From Calothrix sp. PCC 7716 (lineage in GTDB: Bacteria; Cyanobacteriota; Cyanobacteriia; Cyanobacteriales; Nostocaceae), in contig NZ_AP025018.1 in assembly GCF_019977735.1 (NCBI RefSeq), forward strand, positions 9,118,580 through 9,182,579: a stretch of 64,000 nucleotides of DNA. Reading direction: 5' to 3'. Shown in pieces: positions 9,701-18,338 of this stretch; within the stretch, counting starts at the first letter, position 1; each line of letters starts with the position of its first letter. The notes beneath the pieces were generated by a model that was not told where the DNA came from, made no database searches, and saw only the letters and a list, made by a program, of their open reading frames with translations. Position numbers and translations under genes: made by a program.

Positions 9701-10201
9701 AACACTGTGTATGCTGCTGAAGGTGACAACTTGGTGCGTACAGGTAATGGTGACAATTTAATATATGCAGGCGCAGGAAATGATTACATCGCAACTGGAA
9801 ATGGTAAAAACACCATTTACGCTGCCGAAGGTAACAACACCATTATCACAGGTTCCGGCGATGACTTAATATATGCAGGTGCAGGTAACGACTTCTTCAA
9901 CACAGGTGCCGGAAACGATACCATTTACGCAGCCGAAGGAAACAACACAATCTACGCAGGCATCGGTAACGACACAGCATATGTAGGCAGTGGACTTAAC
10001 AAATTCTTCCTCGAAAGCGGCGAAGGTTCATTAACTATATACGGCTTCGGCGCCGATGATAGTATTAGTCGTGGCAGTACATTGGGCGCCAGCAGCATAC
10101 TATCAACCAGCATCAGCGGAGAAGACACCTTAATAACCGCAGGTGATGACCTACTAGCAACCTTAAAATGGGCAAAGCTAGATACAATTCAAGTAGTATA
10201 A
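6725..10201 (+). CDS. tandem alkaline-phosphatase-like protein with C-terminal RTX-type repeats
   Basis: The protein is 1158 residues from the ATG at 6725 (MANNHVIFIHPDG). A TTG 12 codons upstream is less likely. Two homologous phosphatase domains follow each other (about 1-450 and 460-885). Each opens with VIFIHPDG and has a Ser-containing nucleophile region (TGTSNGGAV; GSSDGSGVV), EEEGTDNF, a TAADS motif and VGTPDF. From about 897 to 1095 come glycine-rich GxGND-like nonapeptide repeats typical of calcium-binding type I-secreted proteins. There is no N-terminal signal peptide, which fits type I export. By eye the zinc-ligand histidines of E. coli PhoA (331, 370, 412) are replaced by Asn, Ser and Phe in both domains. 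The upstream Pho box suggests phosphate-starvation induction and a role in scavenging phosphate outside the cell. Confidence 0.85.
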   Translation: MANNHVIFIHPDGTSPAHYALARFVDKGPDGRLNWDKMDEARVYLGHMEDQLTGTSNGGAVTHATGTKVHAESFGLEEDNQTPTTALSGKQQTIMQEAVASNKVTALINSGFIAEPGTGAFVAKVAPPATSGRSAPRNNLAEITRQAIESGVNFIMGGGELHMLPVGTTGRHVTAAIDTQFSTGDAAIQNRPATNLIDLAKSLGYTVVYTRDELNALLNTPNPPQKVLGVFAAIHTFNDRSEEALAASNTPFYVETAPTVGEMLAVSQKLMEVHPNFKNGSFTVLEEEGTDNFSNINNAPGTLEALRRADGAIGVALEFSEKYKNTLIVTAADSDGGGLQIRDPLAANTNVGTVNANPTNVSGLPAAFANPLDGTTGRGTLPFTSAPDASGNQFNFGVGWVGTPDFAGSIVAKAHGLNADKWNATVDNTDVYRLMYETLFETDLPDRPVAQPERVPAATEKTGNVIFIHPDGHSPSMFGAARFESVGPDGRLNWDMMSDTGVYLGHLTDQLTGSSDGSGVVHANGVKVFQNSYGLNEDGSRVTPFSGKVGSTILEEARDSGKAVAIINSGTMNEPGSGAFAAEVDTRSNNTEIVRQIILESGAQVIMAGGERWMLPTGVAGKFGGSLNQTGARTDGLNLILEAEKRGYRVVYSKDELNTVQAGEKILGVFAWEDTYNARSEEANAARGLGTYGQPGNLNPPTVADMLSGALKSISSDPDGFFVVLEEEGTDNFANSNNARGTIDAALRADAAIGVAMDFIRNQDPNTLLITAADSEAGGLQVYQPTPFSPGYPDTPLTTAPTLPVNPTTGAALQNPLDGQNGRTAPWTAFNAQPSLDGPMGNFGVGWVGTPDFPGSLVSKTYGMNADKLPSTLDNTEIYKQMYQTLFGQLGDPSAINGTEGDDKLYGTDAGDVFIGKGGEDTFFAGEGNNRVYVGVGNSIVYTGAGDDVISTDDGNQQIYAGEGFNRIATGRGNSVIYSGAGSDIISALGGNNTVYAAEGDNLVRTGNGDNLIYAGAGNDYIATGNGKNTIYAAEGNNTIITGSGDDLIYAGAGNDFFNTGAGNDTIYAAEGNNTIYAGIGNDTAYVGSGLNKFFLESGEGSLTIYGFGADDSISRGSTLGASSILSTSISGEDTLITAGDDLLATLKWAKLDTIQVV

Positions 10202-10295
10202 TTTAATCCCCCTAACCCCCTTACCTTATTAAGGGGGGCTTTAAATTTAATCTTATTCCCCCCTTATTAAGGGGGGCTAGGGGGGATTAAATACA
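10202..10295. repeat. C-run/G-run inverted repeats, possible terminator
   Basis: TTTAATCCCCCTAA at 10202 pairs with AGGGGGGATTAAA near 10280. Inside lies a self-complementary CCCCCCTTATTAAGGGGGG. This is a dispersed repeat type common in filamentous cyanobacteria and could terminate transcription of the phosphatase gene. Confidence 0.6.
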
Positions 10296-10451
10296 ATTTA
10301 TACAAAACGCCAAAATAAAAATGCGCTTTTTTCTCAATACAAATACTTAAATTAAACGAATTAAGTTACAAATAACACATTAGAATTCTTAAGTTTGAAG
10401 TTGTAACATCAAACTTACCATGTCAAAAATTATAAATCATACTAAACCAAT

Positions 10452-10922
10452 TTACCAAAGAGATAACTGCTGATATTTGCTTACTGGTGCAGGCACATCT
10501 AACCAGTCAGGCGCCACCAACCCATCCTCTAAAAAAATTAACTCTACAGGCACACCAAGATAATAAGCGTAAGCAACAGTCAACCAAGTACCAGAACCTT
10601 GCCCATTAGGATTTCTACATGGCTTACATCCAGCAGGACAAGACTTATTCACAAACGCATACAACTTGTTATAAGTACCCGCAATTGCATCAATCATTGA
10701 TTTAGAACGTTTCGCGAATTCATAACGCTCCTTTCCTTGGCACACATATATATTTAACTCTTTAGCTAGGCGCCGAGCTTCAATTCTAACCAGTGCATCA
10801 ACCCCCATCGCATCACCAACATGCCAAGTTGCATCTATTTGGGCAATCTCCTGTAACTTATCCTTAACAATCAAAGCTTGCTTAGAATTAGTGCTTCTTG
10901 TTCCAGTAAATGCTATTTCCAT
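10452..10922 (-). CDS. SLOG/Rossmann-like nucleotide-binding protein (hypothetical)
   Basis: The protein is 156 residues from the ATG at 10922 (MEIAFTGTRSTNSKQ). A longer frame adds 16 residues with no family logic. FTGTRS near the start and HVGDAMGVDALVRIEAR resemble the G-x-R/S and GxAxGxDxxA motifs of the SLOG (DprA/LOG-like, YspA-type) fold, which binds nucleotide derivatives. Four Cys in CPAGCKPCRNP may bind metal or form part of a loop, and I do not know them from the family. The biological role is unknown. It stands alone. Confidence 0.6.
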   Translation of the reverse strand: MEIAFTGTRSTNSKQALIVKDKLQEIAQIDATWHVGDAMGVDALVRIEARRLAKELNIYVCQGKERYEFAKRSKSMIDAIAGTYNKLYAFVNKSCPAGCKPCRNPNGQGSGTWLTVAYAYYLGVPVELIFLEDGLVAPDWLDVPAPVSKYQQLSLW

Positions 10923-11227
10923 ATATGACCTTACTGTTCTACTTCTCATATTATAGAACAAAAATACCATAAAAGATATATCAACTATTACTTACAGAAA
11001 AAACACTCCAAAGCTAAAGCGACTAAAAAATATCCGTATATGTATGAAAAGTCAGCATATTCTCAAATTACAACCACAGTGAAATTGCTACAACCGTTGT
11101 ATTAAAAGCATAAAACCTATTAATCCTGTTTTGAGAATGATTATTGTGATGTTTAAGTAATTTATCTTGAATAAATGATAACATGAATCAATATAGTGTC
11201 ACCTTGAATAACACTGGAGACATTAGC

Positions 11228-11377
11228 ATGAAATTCGTTCAACGAGTAAGTCAGTTTTTATTAGTTGCGTTTTTGGCTGTAATTATCGCCGTTGGAAATG
11301 TCGGTGCCGCGTTTGCTGGTACATTAGAAGCGGGTAGTGTACATATAGCTGATAATTCAGTAGGTCGTAAATATTAA
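11228..11377 (+). CDS. small secreted peptide (49 aa)
   Basis: The ATG at 11228 has a GGAG 11 bp upstream (CTGGAGACATTAGC). The product is MKFVQRVSQFLLVAFLAVII plus about 29 more residues. It has a basic N-terminus, a long hydrophobic core and an AFA-G cleavage context, which together form a strong signal peptide. Only about 19 mature residues remain (GTLEAGSVHIADNSVGRKY). An in-frame ATG at 11183 has no ribosome-binding site. It could be a genuine secreted or lumenal peptide or the truncated start of a larger exported protein. The function is unknown. Confidence 0.5.
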   Translation: MKFVQRVSQFLLVAFLAVIIAVGNVGAAFAGTLEAGSVHIADNSVGRKY

Positions 11378-11385
11378 AAATAAAC

Positions 11386-11758
11386 CTATTTGAAGTTAGT
11401 TCTTTTGTATTCAAAAATTTTGCAAGCTGCACTTAAAAATTTTTCAAATAAAGGCTCACCAAAATTCATTAATCGTAGTGATGGTTTTTCATCATATATA
11501 TTTGGGTAAAATGTGACTGTGTAATTTTGTTGCTCATATAAAATTTCCCAAATTTGAGGTTGACTTTGACTAAAAGTAATGCTTTTACTTTGTAATATGG
11601 TGGAAGTAGTAAATAATTGTTCGATACTTTCTGGTGTAAACGGCGCCTAACCTTATAGTTACATGTATGTACTTAGATGCCGAATCAGTACAGTCCTTGA
11701 GCAAAATGTTGTAATACGTAGGATGTCGGAGAGAAAAAGCAACTTCGGCAAAAGTCAT
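11386..11758 (-). pseudogene. frameshifted unknown gene
   Basis: An ATG at 11758 opens a frame MTFAEVAFSLRHPTYYNILL that ends after about 57 codons. A second frame, shifted by one base near the GGCGCC at about 11641, carries a well-formed C-terminal stretch through QPQIWEILYEQQNYTVTFYP, NFGEPLFEKFLS and a stop at 11386. Joined, they give about 125 residues. I do not recognise the family. The ordered hydrophobic/aromatic pattern in the second frame is what makes it gene-like. Confidence 0.42.
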
Positions 11759-12337
11759 TTAGCAGGATTATAGCTATACAATTCTACTGGTAGACAACAA
11801 CAATCCCGCTTATCCCGAAATGCTATTGATTTTATTATTCCTTCAAAATTTATAGTTTTATTTAATCAAATTATGAAGTTTTCAAAGGATACTCATTATC
11901 ATATAGACATTTACTGAGTGTATTTGCTAAATTTGTGACATCCCAGCAAATACTTTAAACCTGATACTGAGTAGTTATTATCACTAAATACTTGTCTGAA
12001 CTGAGTATTACATTTTAGATGCTGTATTGCCTTTCGGGAATATATGTATATGTCAGTCAGGCAGATTTTATACTGTGAAAAAATAGTAGGTATATGATGA
12101 GTAAAGATTTGAAAATTAACATTGATAAAAATCTTAATACCACAGTTATAAATTCAGATTTTTTGAAATATGCGGGGATTATGCCTACAGATTGGTAGTT
12201 GGCAGAGTATTAAATAGTAGTAATTAAACCCAGAGCTTTTGTGACTTTTAATTCTGAGTTACGAAGTGACCAATATCTGTACTTTCTTTAATAATCTTTT
12301 TACCTCCTAATTCCATTTACAAACATCAATTAATAAG
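11759..12337. other. AT-rich intergenic region
   Basis: No solid gene is seen. A 34-codon frame at about 12094 (MMSKDLKINIDKNLNTTVIN, then a region ending AGIMPTDW) could be the start of a truncated gene. The rest probably contains the promoter of the giant exoprotein gene. Confidence 0.4.
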
Positions 12338-15300
12338 ATGAAAAATACTTACATCCTTTGCAATCATCTACTTGTAGAGTCTTCCTTAATTATTGAATCT
12401 ACAGTTTTAAATTGTTTAGAACAAGCTCTGGTATTGGTGCAACAAGGATTACAAGCTTTTGCCAGTAAACCGGATTTTGTTCAAAAAATAGTAGTAGCTT
12501 TTGGGGAAGGAATTGAAGTTGACTCTTTAAAGGCAGCATGGTTAGCCAGGGATTATAGTATTGTCCCTGTGATAGAAATTCGCAATGCAGCAGATATTAA
12601 TGGCGCCAATGGTGCTTACGAAGCAGCAACTAACCGCATATATCTTTCGCGGGAGTATTTGCAGGCGAATCAGGGGAATATTGAGAGTATTGCGGAGTTA
12701 TTGTTAGAAGAAATTGGGCATCGAGTTGATAGTATTTTTAATCACAGTGATAGTGCTGGGGATGAAGGTGCGATTTTCTCAGCATTAGTACGAGGAGAAA
12801 GCCTTTCGAGTGAGCAGTTGCAGTATTTAAGAGCAGAAGAGGACAAAACTGTAATTAGGCTGGATGGGCAGAATATTGAGATTGAAAAACAAGATTTTAC
12901 TGGAACCACAGGGAATGATAATATTACGGGAACAGCCGAAGATGATTTGATTCAGGGCTTAGGCGGTAATGATATTCTTAGTGGGTTAGCAGGCAATGAC
13001 ACACTATTTGGGGATGATGGAAATGATACCCTTCTTGGTGGAACTGGCAATGACAGCTTAAATGGTGAAAATGGAGATGATTATCTCGCTCCAGGTACAG
13101 GAATAGACCAAATAGATGGGGGAGCGGGTAATGATGGATTATTCCTAGATTTATCTGCGAGTACTACTAATATCTCAATTAACTTTACTAATGCCACAGA
13201 TGCAACAATATCCAATGGCGCCAGTTTCCAAAATATTGAAAGTTTTAACATACTCACAGGTAGTGGCAACGATACTATAACAACTGCACTAAGTACAGGT
13301 AACACTTGGGTACGTGCTGGCGGCGGAAACGATACAATCCAAACAGGTGCAGGACGTGACAAAATCGAAGGTGGCGACGGTGATGATATAATTCGCGGTG
13401 GAGCAGGAGATGAGAGTGGTTTTGAGTCATACCCTGGAGATTTTGAGCAGATTGGTTTGTTTGGTGGCGCTGGCAATGATGCAATTTTTGGCGAAGCTGG
13501 TAATGATAACCTTTATGGTGAAGCTGGCAATGATAGTTTAAATGGTGGAGATGGAAATGATTTCCTTGACCCAGGTACAGGAATAGACCAAGTAAATGGG
13601 GGAGCAGGTAATGATGGGTTATTTCTAGATTTATCTGCAAGTACAACTAATATCTCAATTAATTTTACTAATGCCACTAGTGGTACGGTGTCGAATGGCG
13701 CCAGTTTCCAAAATATTGAAAGTTTTAACATACTCACAGGTAGTGGCAACGATACTATAACAACTGCACTAAGTACAGGTAACACTTGGGTACGTGCTGG
13801 CGGCGGAAACGATACAATCCAAACAGGTGCAGGACGTGACAAAATCGAAGGTGGCGACGGTGATGATATAATTCGCGGTGGAGCAGGAGATGAGAGTGGT
13901 TTTGAGTCATACCCTGGAGATTTTGAGCAGATTGGTTTGTTTGGTGGCGCTGGCAATGATGCAATTTTTGGCGAAGCTGGTAATGATAACCTTTATGGTG
14001 AAGCTGGCAACGATAGTTTAAATGGTGGAGATGGAGATGATTTCCTCGACCCAGGTACAGGAATAGACCAAGTAAATGGGGGAGCAGGTAATGATGGATT
14101 ATTCCTGGATTTATCTGCGAGTACTACTAATATCTCAATTAACTTTACCAATGCTACTGACGGTACAGTATCCAATGGCGCCAGTTTCCAAAGCATTGAA
14201 AGTTTTAATATACAAACAGGCAGTGGTAACGATACTATAACAACTGCACTAAGTACAGGTAATACTTGGGTACGCAGTGGCGCCGGAAACGATACAATCC
14301 AAACAGGCGCCGGACGTGACAAAATCGAAGGTGGTGACGGCGATGATATAATTCGCGGTGGAGCAGGAGATGAGAGTGGTTTTGAGTCATACCCTGGAGA
14401 TTTTGAACAGATTGGTTTGTTTGGTGGTGCTGGCAATGATGCAATTTTTGGCGAAGCTGGTAATGATAACCTTTATGGTGAAGCTGGCAATGATAGTTTA
14501 AATGGTGGAGATGGAAATGATTATCTTGACCCAGGTGCAGGAATAGACCAAGTAGACGGTGGAGAAGGTAATGATGGTTTGTTTCTAGATTTATCTGCAA
14601 ATACTACTAATATCTCAATTAACTTTACCAATGCCACTGACGGTACAGTTTCCAATGGTGGCAGTTTCCAAAATATTGAAAGTTTTAATATACAAACAGG
14701 CAGTGGTAACGATACTATAACGACTGCACAAACTACAGGTAATACTTGGGTACGCAGTGGCGCCGGAAACGATACAATCCAAACTGGTGCAGGACGTGAC
14801 AAAATCGAAGGTGGTGACGGCGATGATATAATTCGCGGTGGAGCAGGAGATGACAGTGGTTTTGAGTCATACCCTGGAGATTTTGAGCAGATTGGTTTGT
14901 TTGGTGGCGCTGGGAATGATGCAATTTTTGGAGAAGCTGGTAATGATAACCTTTATGGCGAAGCTGGCAACGATAGTTTGGATGGAGTTGATGCTAATAA
15001 CAATAACTCTGGTACTGGCGAAAGAGACAGCTTAAGTGGAGGGACGGGAAGCGACCGCTTTATCTTAGGCAATAGTGCTTATATTTATTACGATGACCGC
15101 AATGTTTCCAGTATCGGTAATAACGACTATGCTACCCTGACTGACTTTAACCCCAGCGAAGATAAGGTTCAGTTACAGGGTTCTGCTAATAACTACCGTC
15201 TAGAAGTTTCCGGTAGCAATACTAATCTTTATATTGACAAAGCTGGTAGCGAACCGGATGAGTTAATTGCCGTTTTTCAAAATGTTACTGGATTAAACCT

Positions 15301-16917
15301 CAATTCTAGTGCTTTTGAGTATGTTGCCCCCATTAATGAAGTTGCTTTTGGCAATGGAACTTATAGTGTTAGCGAAAATGGTACAGCACAAGTCACTCTC
15401 ACCCGCGCGGGAAGCAGCACGGGTGAAGTTAGCGTTACCTTGGCACTTACCAATGGTACGGCAACGGCGCCTGCTGATTACAATAATTCTTCTATCCGTG
15501 TTACTTTTGCCGATGGCGAAACCAGCAAAATAGTTACTATTCCCATAGTTGATGACACCAGGTTTGAAGCAAACGAAACTATTAACCTTGCTCTTACAAA
15601 TCCTAGTAGTGGTGTGACTTTGGGAACGCAAAGTACTGCTGTCTTCACCATCATTGATAATGACTCTGCTGTTCCAGGTACTTTAGCTTTTAGTCGCTCT
15701 ACATATAGCGTTAACGAAGACGGTACGAGCGTTGTTGCTGTTACTATAACCCGCGCGGGTGGAAGCGATGGGGAAGTTAGTGCGACTTTAACACCTAGTA
15801 ATGGTACTGCAACGGCGCCTACCGACTACAACAGCAATCCTATAACTGTAAGCTTTGCTGATGGAGAAACATCCAAAACTGTCACTATTCCTATCGTTGA
15901 TGACACAGTATTTGAAAGCAATGAAACTATCAACTTAGCGCTGAGTAACCCTACTAATGGTGCAACTATTGGCACTCAAAATACAGCTACTCTAACCATT
16001 CTCAATAACGATACGCCTCAGCAAGGGATTTTAGCTTTCAGTAATCCTACTTACAGCGTTAATGAAGATGGCACACCAATTACTACAGTTACCGTTACTC
16101 GTACAGGTGGAAGTGATGGGGAAGTCGGCGCCACAATTTCTTTAAGTAATGGTACAGCAACGGCGCCATCGGACTATAACAGTAATCCGATTACCGTCAC
16201 CTTTGCCAGTGGGGACACGGCACCGAAAACTATTAGTATTCCCATCACCAACGATACTTTAGTTGAAGGAACGGAGACAATAAACCTGACTCTCACCTCA
16301 CCCACAGGTGGTGCGACAATTGGCAATCAGAGTACAGCATTTGTAGCGATTGTTGATGATGATACTCAACTAAACTTTAGTACAGGTAACTATACAGTTC
16401 GTGAAGATGGTACTGCCGTTACTAATATCATTGTTACCCGCACGGGAAGGGCAACAGGAGCAGTAAGTGCAACGATTACCTTTACTGATGGTACAGCTAC
16501 AGGTTGTGCTTGTGGAGCAAGTTCGGTTAATAACGACTTTCATAATGTTGCCTTTGTTGTCACCTTAGCTGATGGAGAAACAAGTAAAGTTATTCCCGTT
16601 GAGTTAGCTTCTTTAGGGGGAACTAATGCCATTCGCATTCGTAATGATGTCAAAGTTGAGGGAGATGAAAGCTTTACTATTAACCTGACAAATCCGACTG
16701 GCGGCGCCACTATTGGTAATCAAGGCAGTGCTAGCGTTAAAATTCTTGATGATGATGTTGCCCTTGACTTTAGTGCTGCTAACTTTAGTATCCGGGAGAA
16801 TGGAGAAGCTGTTACTGCTGTTACTGTTACTCGTACTGGCAGATTAACAGGGGTTGTTGGCGCCACTATTAATTTAACTGACGGAACTGCAACTGCTGCC
16901 AGTGACTATAACAATAC
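12338..16917 (+). pseudogene. giant RTX/Calx-beta/subtilase exoprotein, N-terminal piece (interrupted by IS4-type element)
   Basis: About 1,526 codons remain before the insertion. Residues 1-185 form an N-terminal domain, common in cyanobacterial RTX proteins, with LLLEEIGHRVD that resembles a degenerate HExxH metalloprotease helix. Then come RTX nonapeptide repeats (GNDTLFGDDGNDTL type), including the 480-bp tandem repeats. Four complete Calx-beta domains and part of a fifth follow, each opening like FSxxxYSVNEDGT and ending in IxDND. The fourth has an insertion with CACG. The frame is cut inside the fifth Calx-beta domain after DYNNT. Such proteins are usually exported by type I systems and act at the cell surface. 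The following pieces are at 18339 and 25178. Confidence 0.85.
13081..14985 (+). repeat. 480-bp tandem repeat, four units, in-frame
   Basis: Units start at 13081, 13561, 14041 and 14521, each 160 codons. Each contains the same sequence of RTX motifs and the landmark ESYPGDFEQIGLFGG. Units 1 and 2 are identical without a mismatch from about 13214-13530 versus 13694-14010 (some 317 bp), while units 3 and 4 differ at many third positions. This points to recent duplication or gene conversion. Confidence 0.9.
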
Positions 16918-18338
16918 CTCATATCTTGCACCTGGAAATTTGGATGTCAATTCCTTGACTAAGTGCCAGTTCCCTAAGCCGCTCAATATCTTGTAAAAGA
17001 AGTAACACTAACAAATGGGGAAATATAGTTTGGAATGCAATTTCTGCTGCTTCACCCCAGTCAGGTAGGTCTGAGTTGGCGCCTGAATAAGATAAATAAG
17101 CCCAGTGTGCCAAAATATAAGAAATAAAGGACAGTACAAGCCAACGATAAACCCCTAAAAGGGTTCCTTGTCCAAAGCGGTGCAACCCAAAACGGTGTTT
17201 TGCGGTTTTAAACCAACCTTCTATTTGCCACCTTCGTTTACCCCACCAAGAAATGGTGCTGGCTTTAAGGGCTTTAGTAGAAATAACAAATCGCTTTTCA
17301 TACTTGCCGTCATGACGTTTAAAATAATACCAAGATATATAGACGGGAAACTTCAAACCCTGAAGGTAAAGTTGCTGTCCTCGTTTGTGTAATTGAGCAA
17401 CACTGCGTCCATCGATTAGCTTACGAGTACAAGCTATACCAGCAATTATGTGATATTTTTTCTCTCGAACACCATGTATAAATTGAATACTACCAAAGCC
17501 TGTATCTACTAAAACCATTACCTCCTTGAAGTGCTTGGTTAATTTTTTTGGTAAAGATTTAACCATTTTTAGCCCCAGCCTTGCTGGGGAGGTGGCGCCT
17601 TTTCCTCGCCAAACGCGAAAATTCCAGGGTATTCGCCAGCGACCAACAACCAGATACACCACAACCAAATGCAAACCTCGTTTTCCGTGGTAAACGCTGA
17701 TTAAGCTTTCAAGTGCCTTAAATTTTCCACATTTCTCCAAAGTTGTGAGGTCAATAATAACTTGTAAAAATGGTTGGCGCCCCAACGATCGCTCAGACAA
17801 AATCTCCTTGATAATACGGTCGCGGGCAGTGCGAATTACACCTCTAGTTGACCAATTGTATATATTGAGAAATCGACTTAATGCACTGGGTGACTTACTT
17901 TTACTGTGTTGAGGTAGGGGATAGCCTTGTGCTTCTAAGAACATCCCAAACATAGCTTCAAGATTTTCTTGTTGGTAAGTAGAAGGCATCAATGACAGCA
18001 AAGTGTAAACTAGATTTTGTCCCGCGCCTAAGAATTGAAACCATATGTTCTTGCTGAACTTTAGATATATTTCAACGCCCTTTTTCTCATGTTTTGGCGC
18101 CACAATGCAAATTAAATTCATTATCACTCACTCCTAACAGTATATTTGTATGTAATTTTCGCCCATCAACGGCGCCATTATCAAATTAAAATTTTAGAAC
18201 TAAATTCCGTATTAATTCGATGTAGGCTAGTTAAAAATATGTAATTTATATACGTAAAAAAGAATTAATATTGTAGTTATAGTTTTACCCTCTCTAATTC
18301 GCTTTGTACGGGTTTACACGTTAGGTGCAAGATATGAG
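16918..18338. mobile_element. IS4-type insertion sequence with 16-bp terminal inverted repeats
   Basis: The ends CTCATATCTTGCACCT (16918-16933) and its exact reverse complement (18323-18338) define a 1,421-bp element. One transposase gene fills it on the minus strand. Left flank ACAATAC and right flank TTAAGTG share no target duplication. The host gene resumes in a different domain, so the two flanks were probably not originally adjacent. Confidence 0.85.
16919..18127 (-). CDS. IS4-family DDE transposase
   Basis: The 402-residue protein has DDE signatures: Asp in QVIIDLTTLEKCGK, Asp in VMVLVDTGFGS and a C-terminal RWQIEGWFKTAKHRFGL. The last matches the R(3)E(6)K part of the IS4 Y-R-E-K signature, although Trp stands where Tyr is usual. 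The stop codon and the last residues (ISRCKI) are encoded by the left inverted repeat itself. The frame is complete, so the element may still be active. Confidence 0.85.
   Translation of the reverse strand: MIMNLICIVAPKHEKKGVEIYLKFSKNIWFQFLGAGQNLVYTLLSLMPSTYQQENLEAMFGMFLEAQGYPLPQHSKSKSPSALSRFLNIYNWSTRGVIRTARDRIIKEILSERSLGRQPFLQVIIDLTTLEKCGKFKALESLISVYHGKRGLHLVVVYLVVGRWRIPWNFRVWRGKGATSPARLGLKMVKSLPKKLTKHFKEVMVLVDTGFGSIQFIHGVREKKYHIIAGIACTRKLIDGRSVAQLHKRGQQLYLQGLKFPVYISWYYFKRHDGKYEKRFVISTKALKASTISWWGKRRWQIEGWFKTAKHRFGLHRFGQGTLLGVYRWLVLSFISYILAHWAYLSYSGANSDLPDWGEAAEIAFQTIFPHLLVLLLLQDIERLRELALSQGIDIQISRCKI

Noticed and set aside
13081-14924. Long open frames on the minus strand opposite the RTX repeats (60-147 codons, Pro/Ser- or His/Leu-rich)
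   Set aside because: They repeat with the 480-bp period, have no ribosome-binding sites, and are by-products of the biased glycine/aspartate codons on the coding strand.
13081-14985. Regular repeats as a possible CRISPR array
   Set aside because: The period is 480 bp, units are coding and in frame, and there are no short direct repeats with unique spacers. No cas gene is in the window.
17780-17795. CGATCGC as evidence of HIP1
   Set aside because: Only seven of eight bases match and it is a single occurrence. GGCGCC is the abundant palindrome here.
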